Assembly (NCBI RefSeq): GCF_016808095.1
Contig: NC_068972.1
Span: 38,223,029 to 38,287,028 of the forward strand
DNA length: 64,000 bases
Direction of reading: 5' to 3'
From: Vigna angularis
Lineage: Eukaryota; Streptophyta; Magnoliopsida; Fabales; Fabaceae
In this document: positions 1 through 11,761 of the stretch, piece by piece
How positions within the stretch are numbered: position 1 is the first letter of the stretch
Layout of the letters: each line of letters begins with the position of its first letter
The notes under the pieces: generated by a model
What the model was told of the DNA's origin: nothing
The model's input: the letters and a program-made list of their open reading frames with translations, nothing else
Database searches by the model: none
Position numbers and translations under genes: made by a program

Positions 1-1270
1 CTCAATCGCGATGTGTAAAGACATCCAAGAACTATTACGATTGATGGGTGTGCGAACCAAGCAAAACGGGGAGAGCTCTGACGTGAGCCATGGTTCAGTC
101 AATGATAATGGGGGTGGCCGGCGCGACGACGCAGAAGGAGAAAGAGATGGGGAGCGTTCAGAGGACCAACCCAATTGGAGGCGAAGGGTGGAGTTACCCA
201 CTTTTGAAGGACCCGATCCTTTGAACTGGATTAACAGGGCCGAAAAATTCTTTGAGATACAGAAGGTGGCGGAGGCGGAGAAGATCGAACTGGCCCATAT
301 TAGCAGGGAGGGAAGCGCCGGTTATATTGGTTTAAGTTTTGGAAGGAAAAGGCGAGTGACCGATCGTGGGAGGGGCTCAAGGAAGCGTTGTTGATCAGGT
401 TCGAGAGTCGTTACCGTGGCAGCATTTTTGAGAGGATGGCGGTGATCAAGCAGACAGCCACCGTGGAAGAATACGTGAAAGAATTTGCAGCACTAGCCGG
501 ACAGACGAAGGCGTTTTCGAACGACCAATTGTTGGGATACTTTCTGGCGGGCCTACGTGAGAAATTGCGATGCCAAGTTAGACCACACGACCCACGAAAT
601 TTGATAACGACGATGAAACTGGCACAAGACGTTGAATAGGCTCTATGCGGGCTAGGTTTGATGGGTTGGACGGCATCCAAGAACTCCCCATCATGGGGAC
701 GAACGACAGGAGGAGGAGCGGTAGTGGTAAGAACCGATCCGCCGAGGAGCAATCCGATAAGAACGACCCCGACCGAGAGCGTCGGGTCAGTAAGACATGA
801 CGGCGCGACGGGAGGCGGCCCGATGAGAGGCGGAATGCACGGAGGAAGTGATAACCGAGGACGGAGTTCAAGAAACCTGCCCTACCCTACCCTGAGTTTC
901 TGAAACGCAGAGAAGAAGGAAGGTGTTTTCGATGTGGGGGGGGCATTTAGCCCAGGGCACCAGTGCCCTGAGAAAAGTTTACGGGTGGTGTTACTGGCGA
1001 AAGATGAAGAAGGGGATGTTGAAGGGGAAGAGGTAGAGTTGGAGCCACCCCGCTTAGAGCTATCGGCTTTTTCGGCCAGCGTATTTGCTGGCCAACCAAG
1101 GTATTGGATAGAAGGATCCAACAGCAAGGGGAGGACAGGCGAGAGCAGGTTCTAGTTGAATGGCAAGCAGGAGGGGCGGATAGTGCAACTTGGGAAGACA
1201 AGATAACAATGCAAGAGCATTTTCCAGAGTTCAACCTTGGGGACAAGGTTGATCCTCAAGGGGGGAGTAA
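1..1270 (+). mobile_element. Ty3/gypsy element, internally deleted internal region (gag to chromodomain)
   Basis: This is the coding remnant of a chromovirus-like LTR retrotransposon whose 5' end lies off the window. Positions 11-360 encode a gag start with the signature LPTFEGPDPLNWINRAEKFF, the usual retrotransposon gag motif. After a frameshift near 390 the capsid continues to about 639. Near 905-960 there is a zinc knuckle (CFRCGG..SPGHQC). Just after this, near 1090-1105, the reading jumps to an integrase C-terminal chromodomain (VLDRRIQ...VLVEWQ...ATWED, then FNLGDKV). Protease, reverse transcriptase, RNase H and the integrase core are missing, so it is a large-deletion, non-autonomous derivative. 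Frameshifts in gag show it is not coding-competent. The purine-rich tract at 1256-1268 abuts the LTR. Confidence 0.85.
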
Positions 1271-1586
1271 TGTTAGGACATGGAGGGTTTATGAAAGGAC
1301 AAAGATAGTAGAGAAATAAAGATAAGTACTTAACTGTTGAGCAGTTAAGGGGGCGGGAAAAGGTCTATAAAAAGGACCTCTTTTGTAGTTAGGGGGGACA
1401 GTTTTTACCTTTGAGTTTGTAGACCAGTTCAGACCTGGTGAAGGAGATTAAGCTCCTGGTTTTCCTAGTTGTATTCTTGATTCTTTGATGTGAATACAAT
1501 TCAATTCATTACCATTTCTTGTTGTGAGTTTTACTGGAATGTGCGAGTGAGGTAGAAAGTTAGGATTCTTACCCAGATTCCTAACA
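1271..1586 (+). repeat. 3' LTR of the Ty3/gypsy element
   Basis: The 316-bp block begins TGTTAGGA and ends TCCTAACA, a perfect 8-bp terminal inverted repeat. A purine tract (AAGGGGGGAG) lies immediately upstream, as expected for second-strand priming. A TATA-like stretch (tctataaaaagg) lies at about 1363-1374. The last codons of the retroelement ORF run into the LTR and stop at 1317-1319. The partner LTR and target-site duplication would lie left of the window. Confidence 0.85.
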
Positions 1587-1742
1587 AATTTCCGTAAAAG
1601 ATCCTACTACTAATTATAGCAACTTTCATAATTTTCTACTTTTTTGCTTTGATTTAATTCCTGGGAGAAAAGTAGTTTAACCCAATAAACATTCACCAGT
1701 TCCCCTATTTTCATTGCAATTTTATTTCCAAGAGTTAAGATA

Positions 1743-1810
<68 letters not shown>

Positions 1811-2217
1811 ATGCATGTATGTATGTAAAGGTGTGTGTGAGCCTGGCATGGACTACTGCACACGCATGTATGTATATGTAAAGATATATAGATGGATATA
1901 ATTTATCCAGGTATAGATTGTTTGATATGAAATGACATTACAGATATAGATCATGATAACTAACAGTATAGTTTGATCACATGTATCCAAAGATATCTTG
2001 CTAAGACACCAATAAATAAAGCTAAGGCTTTGATATTCACAACGTCGATCACAGCCAAAAATTTTCAACCAAGTTAAATTACAAAAACATATTTGCCTAT
2101 ACATACAAATTCTAGTTCAGTCCTAATAGTGTTTGGCACTGAAATAGTATCAAATTGAAAATTGCAATCCTCACAATCATAATGAATCCAGACCTCAAAC
2201 TGAAGGACATAAATTAC
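1587..2217 (-). other. Intronic sequence of the villin gene (intron 10, partial)
   Basis: The region lies between the donor of villin exon 10 and the gypsy LTR. I see no further villin exon here on the minus strand. The simplest reading is that the retroelement sits in intron 10 and the remaining exons are off the left edge. It carries one microsatellite and is otherwise plain AT-rich intron. Confidence 0.6.
1744..1831. repeat. Compound microsatellite (AC)n(AT)n(GTAT)n
   Basis: About 12 AC units pass directly into about 15 AT units and then imperfect GTAT/GCAT tetramers. Confidence 0.95.
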
Positions 2218-5200
2218 CTCGATGCTGTCTTTACCAAACCAACAGCACAAGAAGAAGTCTTCTTTCCTCTCACCGGTATGGTATGTGTACAGTACAATAT
2301 AACAATCTCCACTATAGAATTTACCAATCTCCTCCTTTGGCAATGCGGTCTTGGCATCTCCACTAATTCGCCATACCTAAAAATTGAAAAAATATTACAT
2401 GTTCAGAGGTGTAATTAATAAAGCCAAGGAAAGTTTATAAAGGAAATTATAACCTCACCTCTATCTTCCCACCTCCTTCAAGCAAAGGTGGAATTTCCTC
2501 ATTTACTGGGGTACTTTTGGCCATTCCTTTGACACCCATACCTTGTTGCTTAAGCAGTGCTAACAGTGCATCAAATAGCACACTTGTCAGTGTGGCTATC
2601 TACACAATGGCAATTAAAAATACATGAGGGAAGAAATGACATTCACCTGCAACTTTCCCTCTTCCTTCCTCTGCATTGGTATTAGCAGACCCAGATGGCC
2701 AAGAATCAAAGTTGGACTTAAATGAATGCGTCTCGTAACCTTGAATAATCCTGGTTATCCTTGTAGATTTTGGCCTATTTTGGCTTGCAACAAACTCCTG
2801 CAGATATTCATAAATTAATGATCCTCTTTTAACTAACAAAGGGATGGATTATGTAAGAAATAGATTCTAGAATGGCATTACCTCAGCGGCTTGGCAGGCT
2901 GCTTTTCGTTCTTCTACTTGAGTTACCCGACCAACCCAGACAAATATCTCAGCACCACAGTCCAATAGATAGCATTTGTTGTTTTCCAACAATGATTTAG
3001 ACAGTTCACCTTCCACGGGGGTAACCTCACCATTAGCAATACTGGAAGGAGAGTGCATATGGAGTTATTCCTCATTTTAGTTATCACAATGAACCATTGT
3101 CCACGATCATAATGCTAATCAATGCATGATGATGTCAACTTTTCTTCCAGATCAAAAAACTAAAACTAATGCACACATATAGAGCAAATGAAGCATAAAC
3201 TTCATACGAATTTATATTGAAAAAATTACTATCTCATACTGCTCAATACTCAACCAAATATCTCAATCTACTCAATGTAGCAATCGGGCTCTCTGTAATA
3301 CTAAATCCAATCATTACACCATTCCTAAAAGCCAACCTATCACTGGATAACTCTACAGTACTTCATTATGTAATACTTCATTCAACTTCCTTGTGCGTGA
3401 GAACCCTTCAAAATTTCCCTTTGAAACCCTAACAACCAGCTCTAATATTGATTAATGAGCACAGTAAAGGACTTACATACTCTAATACTACTTAAAATGC
3501 GATCTAGACCCCATAATACCCAAGTCACTTTCATTAAATATTTTAACTAATATGATGATAATATTGAGGTGAGCACTAACACTTAAATACTCTACTTAGT
3601 CTCTCATACTACTTAATGTGAGATTTATACCCCCTACAATATCCATGTCCCCATCATTACAAATTTTAATGAGTATGATGATAGTGTTATTTAACTGGGA
3701 AAAAATTGTTGTCCGCATTAAAATTTGATAAGCAGCAGCAACGAAAAGGCATATTCATTCATTAGGTAGAATTAGAAGAATTAAAAAACACCATCGATTT
3801 CAAACAAAATCTCATTTGACATAAAAATACACAGAAATTGGGCGTAAAACCCATGCATTGACCAAAAAATGGAATTGGGCTCAATGTCAATAAATATATC
3901 TACAAGAAGATCCTTTTGACATCATCTCTAAAACTTTTATCTGGTTTTCTAATCCCCTTCTCAGTAGGAGTGTCTTCCCCCATATCCATTCAGTGTTAGG
4001 TTTCTGTCAGTATTCTCCTAACATAGATGAAAACAAGAGCATATGGTATCTTAATACCATTTTTTACAAAAAATAAGGTAGTATAGAAATTAATTATAAA
4101 TAACTTCTCTAATTGTCTTTGATCTTACTTGCACATCAGATGATTTACTGATTTAAAAAATAAAAAAAAAGTAACTGAAAATTCATTTGTTTTGATTGTA
4201 TTATTTTGTCTTCGTTAAAAAATGACCAAATACAATCTCTAGTTGTATAACCTTCTCAAAACAGATGCATGTAGTGGAGGAAGGGCAATAGGGCTTGAGG
4301 AGCATAAAACCAACATACCTATAAAGCTGAGCAGGAATTGACTCTGGAATAACATCATCCTCACTGATTACCTTCTTCCCAATGGGAGCAAAACCACCAA
4401 AGAGGACCCAAAACTCACCTGAGTCAGACTCTGTGTCTAACTTACCATCATCTGAAAAGTGGAGTAGTTTTTATTAAGTAAAAAACTAAATGGAGTGCAT
4501 CTGATGAACAGAAGTACTGAATAATGTAATAGGAAAATTTCCCTACCAACAATTGCAACATCACATTTCCCTTTATGATATTTTTCTTTAAGGAATTGTA
4601 TAACTTCCAAAGATTTGGCTCTTTCCTGAATATTGGAATTTGCACCATTGAACTGGAATATCTTATTCTCAGTGTCGACTATGAATACATCATCATGATT
4701 CAATGAAGACCTTGCAAAAGGGATCTATCAAAAAGCAAAATGTTTAACTGCATGTTCTCCAGATTAATGAATTTAACAAAAATAGAACACTATACCTGTC
4801 TCAATCTAACAACTCTTTTCCCTTTGCATACATATAAACGTGTTTCAAATTCCTCTTCTTCAGGTTTTGTAAACCCAGATACCACACCACCCGCTAATGG
4901 TATTATACATGGTTTAAAGTATGACAAAAACTTGTCAGATTCATGTCCTTGGATTTCCCTGTGCTGCACTGCACGCCCTCCAAGAGCAGCATCTAGTTCA
5001 ACGGTTTTAATGGCTGCAGTTCCAGCCTCATCCTAGAATTAACATCAGTGTCAATCAAGACTATTATTCTGTCAAAAAGATATTCATTGGTTTATGTATT
5101 TCCAAACAGATGTAAACCATGTTCAAAATAACTCAAACATCTAAATATATTAAAAGCAAGACAGTAAAAACACCTTGGAATAGTTAAATTTCAAAAAGAA

Positions 5201-6264
5201 AAAACTTGAAATAGTTTAATTTTAAAAAAACACATCTCTACAAGCTTCACCTTTTTACCAACCTCTTCATTTAAGGAGGGAGAACAAGTAATTTAAGATA
5301 AATTTCACATGATTCAGGATGGAGAGGGATGAGGGTGAAAGTCCAAACTTACCTGACTTGTATCTTTTCCAATCCAGAAATGCAAATCATAAAAATAAGT
5401 GCCACCTTTGCCTTGAGTTGTCTGCATAGGCCCATAGAACAATTGCTCAAAATATAAATGAAAGAAAAAAGATAACAACCTATATTTCACACTTAATGAA
5501 GTTATGTGATTGTGCTGTTTTCCTTATACATCATGTATATTGTATCTAAACTAACCCTGTGGATTATCATCTACTTTAATCTTCAGAGAAATGAAGTGAG
5601 TAATTTACAGCATTGCACAAAGGGTTCAAAAAGATCAACTATCTCCAAAATTTCCAGCCTTGTCACCAAACTGCCACATCACATACACTTGCAAACATAT
5701 CAATGTGTCCAAGGTAATATTGGATATAGTACACACCTGCAAGATGATATAAGAATCTCCCATGTAGAATTTCCCATGATCAGATTTGGGCAGAGGAACT
5801 GGCTGAAAATTCTCAATCCTCCATATTTCAGTTCCTCTACAGAATGTCAAGTTTCAAACTCTCAAAGCATATGGTATATTTCAATATGTAAAAAATAACA
5901 TGAATGCAAGCCATAAAATTATTCATGTCTAAACCCAACAGTATTCAGAGTAAAAAGTTCACGACATGGATCCAGAGACTCTATAACCTTCTGATCTAAT
6001 GTCTAATGTTATCCATGATTCTTATTGATAAAAGTTAATTTCAACAAATAGACCAAATGATAGTGAATCAGTCGTGTTGATAGCTGAATGGTTCAATTAT
6101 TCTTTCTTATATTTTACTCCTCAACTTTACACAAGTAATAAAGAAATTCAATATATATATATATATTCCATATTTTTTTATAAATCAAACCCTTTACTAA
6201 AAGGATACACTCTTTGACCAACTCCCTGAAATGCAGGATCCAAAACTTTCGCTGAGCTAGACAT
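2218..6264 (-). CDS. VLN: Villin, actin-bundling protein (5' half; 10 coding exons)
   Basis: Plant villins bind, bundle and cap actin filaments through six gelsolin repeats and a headpiece. Exons on the minus strand: 6264-6209, 5836-5737, 5421-5353, 5032-4796, 4724-4547, 4451-4319, 3041-2882, 2797-2647, 2559-2459 and 2376-2218. All have GT-AG borders and join in phase, giving 1,344 nt or 448 residues. The start [16 protein letters not shown] and the segment [18 protein letters not shown] are typical of plant VLN2/VLN3. Repeat 1 holds [16 protein letters not shown], repeat 2 holds [10 protein letters not shown] and [18 protein letters not shown], and repeat 3 holds [16 protein letters not shown]. 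The last visible exon starts repeat 4 ([20 protein letters not shown]). Repeats 5-6 and the headpiece, about half of the usual 950 or so residues, are not in the window. No stop or frameshift is seen in the exons. Whether the gene is intact depends on sequence left of the gypsy element. Confidence 0.93.
3477..3690. repeat. Diverged direct repeat inside villin intron 6
   Basis: Two copies of an 85-90 bp segment share TACTACTTAA...TG.GAT.TA.ACCCC and a TATGATGATA core. They are offset by about 121 bp (anchors at 3486 and 3607). Copies are clearly diverged. There are no terminal inverted repeats that I can see. Confidence 0.5.
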
Positions 6265-8900
6265 GGCTCAAGTTCCCTTCTAAAGTATCCTCTCTCTACA
6301 ATGTGTGCAAATGTGAAGGAAATCCACTGCATGAAGAAACCGATGTTAACAAAAAAAAAGAACAAGAAAACCATTTGTCACTATGCACATAAAGCAGTTG
6401 CATATTCCCTAAAAAGACACTATTGTGCATATGAGTGCATGATTAAAGCTTATGAGTATCAAATGACATGTAGAGAACATCAGGCATCAAAAGCCTTCAC
6501 TTCCTTAAACATAAAATAGTTTTCTGTATCTTTCAACTATCAACCATAGCACGGGCTGAAAGATTTTCCAGTTTGTTCTGGGAGAATAAATCATAGAAAG
6601 ATTTCTTCCCAAATTCCAAACATCCACTAAATGTGCCACCTTTCATATTCTCCAATACCCATAGGCTCTATGGAAGTTTCATGTCAGGCATTGACAAACA
6701 TAAATTTAGGCTAGAGATTGGAACTTAAGGAGAAATTAGATGGATATCGGTTCAATAGGTGGAAACACACACAAATCCATCCTGCTTCTAAAAGGAGAAA
6801 AAGGAACATATGTTGAGATCAACAACAGATCTACATTCAGGTTCAAACCAAACTTTGGGATTTTAAAACTAAGTAGTCCAACCAACTGAACTACAGACAT
6901 ATATTCAAATAAAAGTAAGCAGAGAGATGCTTGAATTAAAAATATATTAAAAATATATAGAACAGGACATAAATTTGAAGACATTGAGACCCAAAAGAAC
7001 TCAAATCTGGTTTATTATTATGTCAGAAAACAAAAAAAAAATGTTATTAATGATAGAAGAAAAAAAGTATGCTTCACATAAGGTTGTGGTAAAGCATGTT
7101 TTTTAAAAAGTAGTAGAATTTAATTTCAGAAGTTGCCTAACTAAAACTGCTCTACAAGAAATATTTCAAATTTTCTAAAGAAACAACTTGTCCTTGTTAT
7201 ATGCATACATACATACTTGCAAACACATAAACACACACAGAAACATAAGCTAACCAAACTTAGATAGATTCTATTTGGATTGGAGTCAACCTAGTTTTTT
7301 AGTTGACAAAAAAACTGAATTCACTGTGCACGAGTGCTATAACAGAAGAAAGTTAAAAATTTTCAGGCTATCACAAGTGCAAAGTACCTTTCATAACAAG
7401 GTTTGGCCAATCATTCTATTCAGTAACATCATATGTCTTGTCAATATTCTCAAGCAATGTTTGAGATGGAAAAAGAAAAGTCATCTTTATCTTAAAAAAA
7501 CTCATTCGTAACTGATTTAAGCATCCATGATTAGGCAGTTACAATCAACATATTTCATCAGCTTCAGCATTTCTCCACCATCACAAATCACAATTTGACA
7601 AATGATATCATCAATTACCAATAAAGGAACGGTATCTTTTTCTCTTATTTTTATCTTCTTTCTGCAACTTCTTCTCGTCAACCAATTAGCATTTGCAAAT
7701 TAATATTTATACGCAAAATAACAGTGTCCCATAATTGCACTATTTTCACCACAGATTACTTCTTTGACCAATGAAGCAACAAGGTCCTCTTTACCAGAAC
7801 AACCATCTATGACATTCCTGTCCCAGGCTTCCCAGTTCTCCAATTAGGCTGATACTGTAAACCAAGGGCAATAATACCACCTTTGAGCGCTATCGCTGCA
7901 AACTGCAAAGATTTCTACGAATAATTTCTCTTCTACAGCTTGCTCCACAATAAACCTCTCTCAAATAAAACCAAATCAACAGTAGCCAACTCGGGAAAGC
8001 ATTTCATTTTTTTACCAAAACCAGAGAACCTATGTAAGATTACACTCACAGCTATGTAATTATAAACCCGTGGAATTTTGAGCACTGAGTTGATAGGTCT
8101 CAAAGGATCAAACACCAATTTAAAAAGAAAAAAAAAACGAACAAATTTTAAACTTAGAAACTCCAATTACGTTGGACTTGAATACTAAGATCCACCAACA
8201 CCGGTCATCCAATATTCACTTCATTTTTTCATTTCTCCTCTCAAATTAAAAGCAAACAGACAAAAAAAACGCGAATTTTCCAAAGCTTCGAAACAAGACC
8301 AAAATCGAAAATCACAACAGAAAAGCGCGAATCGCCTAAAAGAGAAAGTACAATAACGACGAAAATTCAAAATACCGATCCAAAACCAAAAGAAAAAGCA
8401 CAACACAACGAAGAGAAATACACACAGATCACCGCACACGAAACTCGACAAAATTAGAAAACAAGGATTTAGATAACACAACAACGGCGACGAAGAAATA
8501 GAAAAATCAGCGTTACAGGTGGTGTAAGAGAACATAGAAAATTTGAATTGAGCGACGCCAAATTCAAGTGACGTATATACCTGAGATCTCAACGGCGATG
8601 ATGAGGTGGAGAGAGACAGAGTAATATAGTTGGAAAAGAAGGTGAATTATTGCTGCTTCTGAGCGCGGTCTTTCTCTTTCTAACTTTTGAGGCTTTTGAG
8701 ATTTGCAATTCAGAGAGAAAGAGAAGGAGTTGCAGGGAAAGAAGAAAAGAAAAAAGTGCGTCGTGTGTGGATGAATTATGACAACGATGATGACGGAAAA
8801 AGGGCGGTGAGATGAACAGAATAGGAAGGAAAGAAAATAAATAAATAAAACAATAAGAGAGAGAGAAAACGAAAGAGAAAGAGAAGGAGAAGGGTTATTG
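6265..8900 (-). other. Villin 5'UTR: first non-coding exon, long leader intron and promoter-proximal sequence
   Basis: On the minus strand a CT-rich leader spans about 8900-8581 and ends GAGATCTCAG followed by GTATAT, a good donor at 8580. The partner acceptor lies shortly upstream of the ATG at 6264; TTTAG just before AAGGGAAC is a candidate. The leader intron is about 2.3 kb and holds no coding signal. A long leader intron is common in plant actin-cytoskeleton genes. The GA-rich plus-strand run at about 8850-8895 is the CT-rich leader or promoter seen from the other strand. Confidence 0.6.
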
Positions 8901-8941
8901 TTATATTTGTTGTTATTTGTTAAGACAAAAATTAAGGCCAT

Positions 8942-10180
8942 GGTACGTTTACAGTGCCACCGTCCATGTTTGTTGCCTTTTTCTCTTTGCTTTTCTGTAA
9001 GAAATTAGTTAATTAATTTTTGTGTGTTTTCTATCATTTCCGTTACTACCAAGATTCGCTCATGCCATTGCGCCTGAATTTATTGTAATGGATAAATCAA
9101 AACGTGCACTCTAAATATAGTGCTGGGAAGATAAATAAAGGAAAAATAATGAAACAACTTAAACCAATTGATACAGGAAAGATGAAATTGATTACAAAAT
9201 TTATTAATTTTGACGTGTCTTTTTTTCTTGCATCAAAAGTGATTATTTCTAATCAATTTGAATAAATAATAAAGGATTTAATTTAGTGAAGCATATATAA
9301 TTAAGTAGAATAAATAAAATAAAGAGCAGAGGAAACTGAATGCAGTGAGAAGTTACATCAGAGGTTTAGTATGTTTGTGACTTATAAAGCATATCCAATT
9401 CGCAAATAGACACTGGGAGTTCTGAAAGGCGAAATGGTCCAACCTTATGCGATTGGGACTCTTGTGTATAATGTTTATCTTTTTTTTAATGTGATTATTA
9501 TTTTATGTGATAGATTGTTTATTGGTGTATCTTTCTTTAGGAAGGAAAGTTCGTTTAAAATAATTTTCTGGTCTTTTATTTTATTGTTGTCTTTTTTTTG
9601 TTAATGGTTTTTAGTCGATCAAAGTTACATAAGTGTTTTCATATAATTAATGATATAATAAATGTGTAATAAAAACCCTAATAATCATACATTTTAATTA
9701 TATTTATAGTTTTCTTTATGAATTTTTCATTAAAGTCGGTTTAATCACAACTAAATTCCATTTAAATCTTATTGCTGATGTGTTTATATTAATTAGATTA
9801 TTAGTTGATTCTAATAATGATTTATTAGTCTCATCTATATTTGAATGATCGGTCATGTTATTTCGATTAATATGTTTCATTTGATACATAGAGTACATAG
9901 GTCTTTCAAGTCTTAAGCTTGAGTAAAGACGACAAGCAAAAAGGATATACATATGCTCGTCTTATATTTGAAAATATAATTGTGAACCTCCTTATTTCTT
10001 ATAAGCTTGCCCTTCAAAATATTATTGTTGAAGATGGGCATGTGAGTTACCTAGTGAACTGTGTCAATATCTTGCAGATCGTGACGTCAACACTGACACA
10101 GATTGTGAGACGTCGTATGTCCATTGTCATTGAATGGTGAAAGATTTTATGATCGTGAGGATGTCACACATCCCTTAAGT
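8942..10180. other. AT-rich intergenic sequence
   Basis: This is upstream of the villin promoter. Short open frames here (for example 9919-10140) have no recognisable family and ordinary AT-rich composition. I see no supported gene. Confidence 0.6.
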
Positions 10181-10185
10181 TTTCT

Positions 10186-10280
10186 ATAAGGAAAATAATT
10201 TTTTAACAACTTTTTTTACAACTTGTTTACAACCGCATGTATGGTAGTTTGTGATTGGTCCATTTAAAATATACGGATCA
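10186..10280. repeat. MULE-like terminal repeat candidate
   Basis: The run gaaaataattttttaacaac is followed by a second -tttacaac- block and then GTGATTGGTCC. This layout (poly-T/aacaac blocks, then a gattgg box within 90 bp) resembles ends of legume Mutator-like elements. It also resembles the segment at 61172-61240 in this window. The partner end was not located. Confidence 0.35.
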
Positions 10281-10983
10281 ATAATATAGTTGTTAACATA
10301 TTATAGTCCTTTCTATAAATAGAGATCAAGTAGTCTTATCATTCTTATCACTTTCGTTCCCATATGATTTAAAAAAAAAAAGAAAAGATAACATTGGAGT
10401 AGGAGACAAAAAAAAATTGTTTTAAATAAACGGTTACACCTAAAAATGTATAATGATATGTAATGAACCAATTTAAATTTATTAAAATCTTATATTAGAT
10501 TAACTAAAATTGACTAAAAAAATATTCAATTTAATTTAAACTACAATTTTTTAATTTAATCTCATTCATTTTTTTCAGGTTTTTCCAACTTAGACATGTA
10601 TCACTTTATTCATAAGAGCGTTTTATTGTTCGGACATAAATAAAAATAAATGGCTTTAATATGTTATTATGTTCAAATCCTTTAATATACTTTTTTTATT
10701 CTTTTCTCTAAATAGATTTTCTATCTTTTTTATTTTTTTAATATAAAAATTATATTATGTTCATTCTGACATTGTGATTAAATAAGAGATTTTACCATTT
10801 TTAATATATTTACATATTTTAATTAAATTTATTTTATATAAGTATTTTTAATATTTTTTTTAGATAAAGTAATTCAAATTTATTAAATTTTAATTTTATT
10901 CTTAGATAAAATATTTTAATTATCATCAAACATAAAAAAATTATTCAAATATTAAATAATTATTAATAATTTAAAATATTAAT

Positions 10984-11761
10984 TGTATGGTAGGATATCT
11001 GAGTCGAGCGATTGTCAATAGTAGATTGAACTAGCGACCGAACGATCGCTTTTACCCAAACGACTACCGAGAGTAAACAAGTCACACATTAACAAGTTAT
11101 CAAACGATCACTCCCGAACGATCGTCAACCTACTAGACAGAACGATCGTCGTATCATATGCTCGTCATTGTCGCTCCTAGCATCAATCGTCTTAATAGCG
11201 ATCGTCTGTTACTTAAACCAAACGATCAACAAGGAACAAATCAACCTAGTCAAAGGTAAGAGTCAACAGATGATCGATCAGCTTTAGTCAGACTGAATCA
11301 GTTAATCCAGATAAACTAAAGAATAAGTGGTTAGAAATATCTGGCCATGATATCGCAAATCACAGAAGCAACTAACCCAGTATCAAGCACGACCAAGCGG
11401 TTGTGTCTTCCAAGCAGTTGAGTTCTCCAACCAACCGGATTTTTAGGTAAACGGTTTATCTTACTGTTAGGTTAAATATGAAAAATCAGAAGAGAAAAAG
11501 GTACGTTTTTTATAATTCAGGAAAGGAGAAAAGATTATTTTTCCATTATTGAACTAAAAAGGTTCTGTCATTCCTTTTTCTGACTTGAGCGTCGGAGTGC
11601 CTTCGCAAGTACTCACTCCATTCTCCCTGAGCGTCGGAGTGCCTTCGCAGGTACTCACTCCATTCTCCCTGAAGATCCCTATGCAAGAGAAAGACATAAG
11701 GATATCTACATTGCTAGAAGGAGAAGACGTCATTCATCAGACTCGCATCTCGGCCTCAACA
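10984..11761 (+). repeat. Putative solo LTR of a Ty3/gypsy element
   Basis: The block begins TGTATGG and ends CTCAACA, is much richer in G+C than its flanks, and contains GAGCGTCGGAGTGC, a motif that recurs in plant Ty3/gypsy LTRs. It is also full of ACGATCG/GCGATCG words. No adjoining coding region or second copy exists, so a solo LTR is the likeliest reading. I could not find a matching target-site duplication (left TTAAT, right ATTAT), so the limits are approximate. Confidence 0.45.
11587..11670 (+). repeat. 42-bp perfect-to-near-perfect tandem duplication
   Basis: Two adjacent 42-bp units, each starting GAGCGTCGGAGTGCCTTCGC, differ at one position (a/g near their middle). The duplication lies inside the putative LTR and copies its most conserved motif. 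Confidence 0.9.

Noticed and set aside
9919..10140. Small plus-strand gene
   Set aside because: No domain, no conserved start context, and it runs toward a transposon-like end.
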